From: Poseidonocella sp. HB161398
GTDB lineage: Bacteria; Pseudomonadota; Alphaproteobacteria; Rhodobacterales; Rhodobacteraceae
Reading direction: 5' to 3'
NCBI RefSeq assembly: GCF_005870025.1
Contig: NZ_VATA01000015.1
Coordinates: 62,001-126,000, forward strand
Length of the DNA stretch: 64,000 nt
Under the pieces are notes generated by a model. That model was not told the origin of the DNA, searched no databases, and saw only the letters and a program-made list of their open reading frames with translations. Numbering within the stretch: position 1 is the stretch's first letter; each line of letters opens with the position of its first letter. Position numbers and translations under genes: made by a program. Shown in pieces: positions 60,403-64,000 of the stretch.

Positions 60403-61707
60403 GTGGAAGCCATTACCAATTTCTCGGTGCGCGTCGTGCAGCGCTACCTGCCGAGCGCCTTCGTGCTGGCGCTCATCCTGACCTTCATCGTCTTCGCCCT
60501 GGGCATGGGCCTTGCCGGGCAGTCGCCCGTCGCCATGGCCGGCTACTGGGGCGACGGCTTCGCCAAGCTCTTCACCTTCGCCATGCAGATGGTGCTGGTC
60601 CTCGTCACCGGCTACGTGCTGGCGATGACGCCGCCGGTGCAGGCGATGCTGTCCGCGCTGACCCGCCGGGCCGGGACGGTGCGCCAGGCGCTGGCGATCA
60701 CCATCGTCACCAGCTTCGCGTGCTACTATGCCAACTGGGGCTTCGGCATGGTGGCGGGCGCGATCCTGGCGCGCGAGATGGGCCGCCGCGTCCATGTCCA
60801 TTTCCCGCTGATCGTCGCCGCGGCCTATGGCGGCGAGCTGGTGCGCGGCCCCTCCTCCTCGATCCCGCTGGTCATCGCCACGCCGGGGCATTTCATGGAG
60901 CAGGCCATCGGCATCGTGCCGGTCTCGGACACGCTCTATGCCTGGTGGAACATCCTGCTGACGCTGCTGCTGCTGGCGCTGCTCGTCGGCTTCTTCATGC
61001 TGCAGAAGCAGCCCGCCGAGATCGTCCAGTTCGAGGGCGGCGAGGAGGAGGACCCCGCGCCGCGGCCCGCTCGCGCCGAGATGACCCCCTCGGACCGGCT
61101 GGAGCATAGCCGCCTGCCGACGCTGGTCCTCGGCCTGCTGGCGGGCGGCTATGTCCTGCTGCAGATCGTCACCGGCGCCTTTTCCGTGACGCTGAACAGC
61201 TGGATCCTGATCTTCCTGTCACTCGGGCTGATCCTGCATCCGAGCCCGGCCGCCTATGTCGCGGTGACCGAGAAGGCGGTGAAGGCCGCGGCGGGGATCA
61301 TCATCCAGTTCCCGCTCTATGCCGGGATCGCGGGGATGATGACCGGCTCGGGGCTGGTGACGCAGTTCTCGGACGCGATCATCTCGGTGGCGACGCCCGC
61401 GACCTTCCCGGTGCTGACCTTCCTCTGCGCGGGCGTGGTGAACTTCTTCATCCCCTCGGGCGGCGGGCAATGGGCGATCCAGGGGCCGGTGATGATGCAG
61501 GCGGCGGCGGCGCTCGGCGCGAACCCGGCGCATACCATCATGGCCTTCGCCTGGGGCGACGGCTGGACCAACCAGATCCAGCCCTTCTGGGCGCTGCCGC
61601 TGCTCGGCGTCGCCGGGCTCTCGGCGCGGGACATCATGGGCTACCTGCTGATCTGGCTCGCGATTTCCGGCATCGCCATCGCGGCGGTCTTCACCCTGAT
61701 CGCCTGA
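60403..61707 (+). CDS. Short-chain fatty acid transporter, AtoE family
   Basis: A 434-aa inner-membrane transporter with about eleven helices, thought to import acetoacetate, butyrate or similar short-chain acids. Diagnostic segments are FACYYANWGFGMVAGAILAREM, GPSSSIPLVIATPGH, VNFFIPSGGGQWAIQGP and GDGWTNQIQPFWALPLLG. Translation probably starts at GTG 60403 (MEAITNFSVRVVQRYLP is the family start), ten bases after GAGGAG. It ends in a 17-bp tail-to-tail overlap with the sensor kinase gene. No acyl-CoA transferase or thiolase gene adjoins it here. Confidence 0.88.
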   Translation: MEAITNFSVRVVQRYLPSAFVLALILTFIVFALGMGLAGQSPVAMAGYWGDGFAKLFTFAMQMVLVLVTGYVLAMTPPVQAMLSALTRRAGTVRQALAITIVTSFACYYANWGFGMVAGAILAREMGRRVHVHFPLIVAAAYGGELVRGPSSSIPLVIATPGHFMEQAIGIVPVSDTLYAWWNILLTLLLLALLVGFFMLQKQPAEIVQFEGGEEEDPAPRPARAEMTPSDRLEHSRLPTLVLGLLAGGYVLLQIVTGAFSVTLNSWILIFLSLGLILHPSPAAYVAVTEKAVKAAAGIIIQFPLYAGIAGMMTGSGLVTQFSDAIISVATPATFPVLTFLCAGVVNFFIPSGGGQWAIQGPVMMQAAAALGANPAHTIMAFAWGDGWTNQIQPFWALPLLGVAGLSARDIMGYLLIWLAISGIAIAAVFTLIA

Positions 61708-63082
61708 GGGCGCCCTCCCCGCCCGTCCCGGGGGGCGGGGGCTCCGCCAGGGGCAGCGAGATGCGGACCTCGAGCCCCGCGCCACCGGGGCGCACCAGCG
61801 ACAGCCGCCCGCCCGCGGCCTCGGCGATCTCGCTGGCGATGGCAAGGCCCAGCCCGCTGCCGCCGCCGCTCTCGTCGAGGCGCATGCCGCGCCGGGTCAT
61901 CGCCTCCAGCCGGTCGGCGGGCAGGCCCGGCCCGTCGTCGCGGATCGCGATCTCCGCCGCGCCGCCCAGGGCACGGGCCGAGATCCGCACCACCGCCACA
62001 GCATGTCGCGCGGCATTCTCCAGCACCGGGCCGAGAAGCTCCGCCAGCTCGTCGGGCCCCAGCGCCACGTCGAGGCCCTCGGCGATCTCCACCTGCCAGT
62101 GCCGCGCCGCCCCGTCCGGCGTGCGGCGGATCACCGAGAGCACCCGCTCCGCCGCCGGGGCGAGCGGCGCCCGCGCCGTGCCCGGGGCGGCGGCCGAGCG
62201 CGCGCGGACCAGCTCTCGGTCGACATGGCGGCGCATCTCCGCGGCCAGCGCCTCGATCCCTTCGGCCGCCGCGGTCTCGCCCGCCTCTGCCAGCCGCGCG
62301 GCCTCGCCCAGGAGCGCCTGCAGCGGGGTTTTCAGCCCGTGGGCCAGATCGGCCGCCCGATCGCGGGCGCGGGCGACATCGCGGTCATGGGCGTCGAGCA
62401 GCGCGTCGATCTCGCCGGTCAGCGCGCGCAGCTCGGCGGGCCAGCCGCCGCCCATCCGCGCTTCGCGGCCGCGGCGCAGCGCGCCGATCCGCTGCCGCAG
62501 CGCGCCGAGCGGCCGCAGGCCGACCGCGATCTGCGCCCAGCCCGCCAGGATCAGCGCCAGCGCGAGGATCGCCAGATAGGGCAGCATGTCCCGGGTGAAG
62601 GCGGCCCGCGCCCGGTCGATCTCGGCCGTCTCCAGCGCCACCGCCGCCACCGCGCGGCCGCCGCCGAGCGCCTCGGGCAGGACCACGCCGCGCAGCAGCG
62701 CCAGGACCGGCGCGCCATCGGGCCCCGCCAGCCGCTCGACATGCGGCGCGCCATCCCCGGGCGGCGGCAGCGCCAGCTCGGCATCCCAGAGCGAGCGCGA
62801 GCGCAGGAGCGTGCCGCCCGGGGCCGCGATCTGCCAGTAGAGCCCGCCATAGGGCCGCTCGAAGCGCGGATCGCCCGGCGGAATGGCCACCTCGAGCGCG
62901 CCCGCGGGCCGCGCCAGCCCGGCAAGGAGCTGGTCGAGATGGACGGCAAGCTCCGCCTCGGCGCGGCGCTCCGCATGGGTGGCGAAGAGCGCCGAGAGCC
63001 CGAGCGCGGCCAGCCCGAGCGCGAAGAGCACCGTCACCGCCCCGGCAAGCCCCAGCCTGAGCCGCAGCGAGGCTGCGCTCAT
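61691..63082 (-). CDS. Membrane sensor histidine kinase (PhoQ/QseC-like architecture)
   Basis: A 463-aa kinase with two membrane helices (about 10-33 and 168-186) around a periplasmic sensor of about 130 residues, a HAMP-like linker (GLRPLGALRQRI), HisKA with ADLAHGLKTPLQAL (His248), and HATPase with the N box ENAARHA, DDGPGL and GSGLGLAIASE. It overlaps the response regulator stop by ATGA and lies downstream of it in the operon PepSY protein-regulator-kinase. PhoQ-like kinases often sense cations or envelope stress; the ligand is not evident. Confidence 0.88.
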   Translation of the reverse strand: MSAASLRLRLGLAGAVTVLFALGLAALGLSALFATHAERRAEAELAVHLDQLLAGLARPAGALEVAIPPGDPRFERPYGGLYWQIAAPGGTLLRSRSLWDAELALPPPGDGAPHVERLAGPDGAPVLALLRGVVLPEALGGGRAVAAVALETAEIDRARAAFTRDMLPYLAILALALILAGWAQIAVGLRPLGALRQRIGALRRGREARMGGGWPAELRALTGEIDALLDAHDRDVARARDRAADLAHGLKTPLQALLGEAARLAEAGETAAAEGIEALAAEMRRHVDRELVRARSAAAPGTARAPLAPAAERVLSVIRRTPDGAARHWQVEIAEGLDVALGPDELAELLGPVLENAARHAVAVVRISARALGGAAEIAIRDDGPGLPADRLEAMTRRGMRLDESGGGSGLGLAIASEIAEAAGGRLSLVRPGGAGLEVRISLPLAEPPPPGTGGEGALRRSG

Positions 63083-63741
63083 GCCGCCCCCTCGATCTGG
63101 TAGCCGAAGCCGCGCCGCGTGGCGATCACGCCGCGGCCGAGCTTGCGGCGCAGCCGCGCCACCACCGCCTCGAGCGCATTGGCCTCGCGCGCATCCTCGT
63201 CGCCATAGAGATGGTCGAGAAGCTCGGTCGGCGGCACCGGGCGGGCGCGGTGCAGCGCCAGATAGGCCAGCAGCCGGTATTCCAGCGCCGTTACCGCCAC
63301 CGGCTGCCCGCCGATCGCGACCGTCATCCGCGTGGTGTCGAGGCTGAGCGCGCCGATCTCCTGGCGGGGGGCGCCCTGACCGGCCGAGCGGCGCACCAGC
63401 GCGCGGGCGCGGGCGACGAGCTCTTCCATGCGGAAGGGCTTCGGCAGGTAGTCATCCGCCCCGGCATCGATCCCCTCGACGCGTTCCTGCCAGCTGCCGC
63501 GCGCGGTCAGCACCAGCACCGGCACCTGCCGGCCCGCGGCGCGCCAGCGCTTGAGCACCGACAGACCGTCCATCCGCGGCAGCCCGAGATCGAGCACGAT
63601 CAGCCCGTATTCCTCGGTGTCGCCGAGAAACCAGGCCTCCTCGCCATCGCCGCAGATCTCGGCGGCGAAGCCCGCGCGGCCGAGCGCGCCCGCCAGGTCG
63701 GCGGCAATCCTCGGGTCGTCCTCGACGCAGAGCGCGCGCAT
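63079..63741 (-). CDS. OmpR-family response regulator (PhoP/QseB-like)
   Basis: A 220-aa regulator with receiver acidic pocket EDD (7-9), phospho-acceptor Asp51 (VLDLGLPRMDG), Lys in YLPKPF, and a winged-helix output at about 125-218 (VTALEYRLLAYLAL, NALEAVVARLRRKLG, TRRGFGYQI). It is coupled to the PepSY gene upstream by one-base overlap and to the kinase gene downstream by ATGA. Confidence 0.9.
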   Translation of the reverse strand: MRALCVEDDPRIAADLAGALGRAGFAAEICGDGEEAWFLGDTEEYGLIVLDLGLPRMDGLSVLKRWRAAGRQVPVLVLTARGSWQERVEGIDAGADDYLPKPFRMEELVARARALVRRSAGQGAPRQEIGALSLDTTRMTVAIGGQPVAVTALEYRLLAYLALHRARPVPPTELLDHLYGDEDAREANALEAVVARLRRKLGRGVIATRRGFGYQIEGAA

Positions 63742-64000
63742 CAGTCCTCGTCCTCGTAGTCGCGGTCGAGGATCTCGCCGCTTCCGGCCGCGACCTCCAG
63801 CTCGGCCAGGCGGCCATCCTCGGTTACCAGCTCGATCTCGTAGACCAGCCGGCCGTCCTCTTCCTCCAGCTCGACCTCGATCACCCGGCCGGGCGTGTCG
63901 GCCTCGACCACGGCGAGGATGCGCGAGAGCGGCAGGATGGCGCCGGTCTCCAGCGCGCGGCGCGCCCGGTCCTGGTCGCTGTCGGCGGCAGGCGCGGTGG
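63741..64000 (-). CDS. PepSY-domain protein, 5' end beyond the window
   Basis: Only the last 86 codons are present. The visible part (ARRALETGAILPLSRILAVV, VIEVELEEEDGRLVYEIELV, LAELEVAAGSGEILDRDYED) is a classic PepSY module: a helix followed by a beta-meander. PepSY proteins are usually periplasmic with a signal peptide, which would lie outside the window. They often occur with PhoPQ-like systems, as here, and may inhibit proteases or tune the kinase. The stop overlaps the regulator start by one base. Confidence 0.8.
   Translation of the reverse strand, partial: TAPAADSDQDRARRALETGAILPLSRILAVVEADTPGRVIEVELEEEDGRLVYEIELVTEDGRLAELEVAAGSGEILDRDYEDED

Noticed and set aside
60151-61107. 318-codon minus-strand frame opposite the AtoE-type transporter
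   Set aside because: Mirror composition of the strongly conserved transporter on the plus strand.

Overview
The window is a G+C-rich segment of an alphaproteobacterial chromosome, most likely from a Rhodobacteraceae (Rhodobacterales) species. The evidence is the strong G/C bias at third codon positions, two TRAP transport operons, a HAAT (Liv-type) acyl-CoA module, an LhgO-type oxidase, a FatBCDE-like siderophore transporter, and tightly packed operons with ATGA or TGATG start/stop overlaps. I see no rRNA, tRNA, CRISPR array, transposase or phage genes. The species cannot be named from the sequence.

Layout. (1) 1-18.8 kb is a pectin and uronate catabolic island. A minus-strand operon runs GH4 alpha-galacturonidase, two permeases, ATPase and binding protein of a TogMNAB-like oligogalacturonide importer, GH28 polygalacturonase, GH105 unsaturated rhamnogalacturonyl hydrolase. 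It is divergent from an AraC-type regulator. A second minus-strand operon runs uxaC, TRAP P-Q-M, kdgF, kduI, kduD, uxaA from a near-consensus promoter, divergent from a GntR/FCD regulator plus kdgK. Imported oligomers would be cut in the cytoplasm, and saturated and unsaturated uronates funnelled to KDG and KDPG. A tagaturonate reductase, a KDPG aldolase and a pectate lyase are not in the window. (2) 18.9-27.1 kb is a carboxylate-CoA module: AMP-forming acyl-CoA synthetase, LivGFKHM transporter and a long acyl-CoA dehydrogenase. (3) 27.2-29.9 kb holds a PAS hybrid histidine kinase and an OmpR-type regulator. (4) 30.0-33.6 kb is a siderophore ABC operon. (5) 33.6-41.0 kb carries a cytochrome b561, a TRAP operon with an RraA-like protein and a 2-oxo-enoate hydratase, a creatininase-family protein and L-2-hydroxyglutarate oxidase. 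(6) 41.3-46.9 kb has fructose-bisphosphate aldolase, fructose-1,6-bisphosphatase and a BvgS-like hybrid kinase.

(7) 47.1-54.9 kb is the most remarkable region: five plus-strand genes, each overlapping the next by 4 or 8 nt. They encode a bicovalent-FAD berberine-bridge oxidase, a 592-aa protein resembling the N-terminal half of LodA/GoxA quinone-cofactor oxidases, a 616-aa protein resembling the LodA cofactor half fused to a VioB-like ferritin-like domain, a radical SAM/SPASM enzyme with a PqqD-like N-terminus, and an FAD monooxygenase of LodB/QhpG type. I read this as a split LodA-like enzyme with dedicated cofactor-maturation genes. The presumptive CTQ residues (Cys233, Trp238) lie five positions apart, unlike LodA and more like the small subunit of quinohemoprotein amine dehydrogenase. 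A large SAM-domain/class III cyclase-like/AAA protein with altered cyclase residues converges on this operon.

(8) 58.2-60.4 kb is a poorly coding spacer with ten tandem CTGCGG hexamers. (9) 60.4-64 kb holds an AtoE-type short-chain fatty acid transporter and a minus-strand PepSY / response regulator / sensor kinase operon cut by the window edge.

GC-rich perfect hairpins recur between cistrons in the transporter and uronate operons. Several candidate operators (7942, 27123, 38693, 60323) are listed. All functional names come from recognising family motifs by eye; no database search was run.
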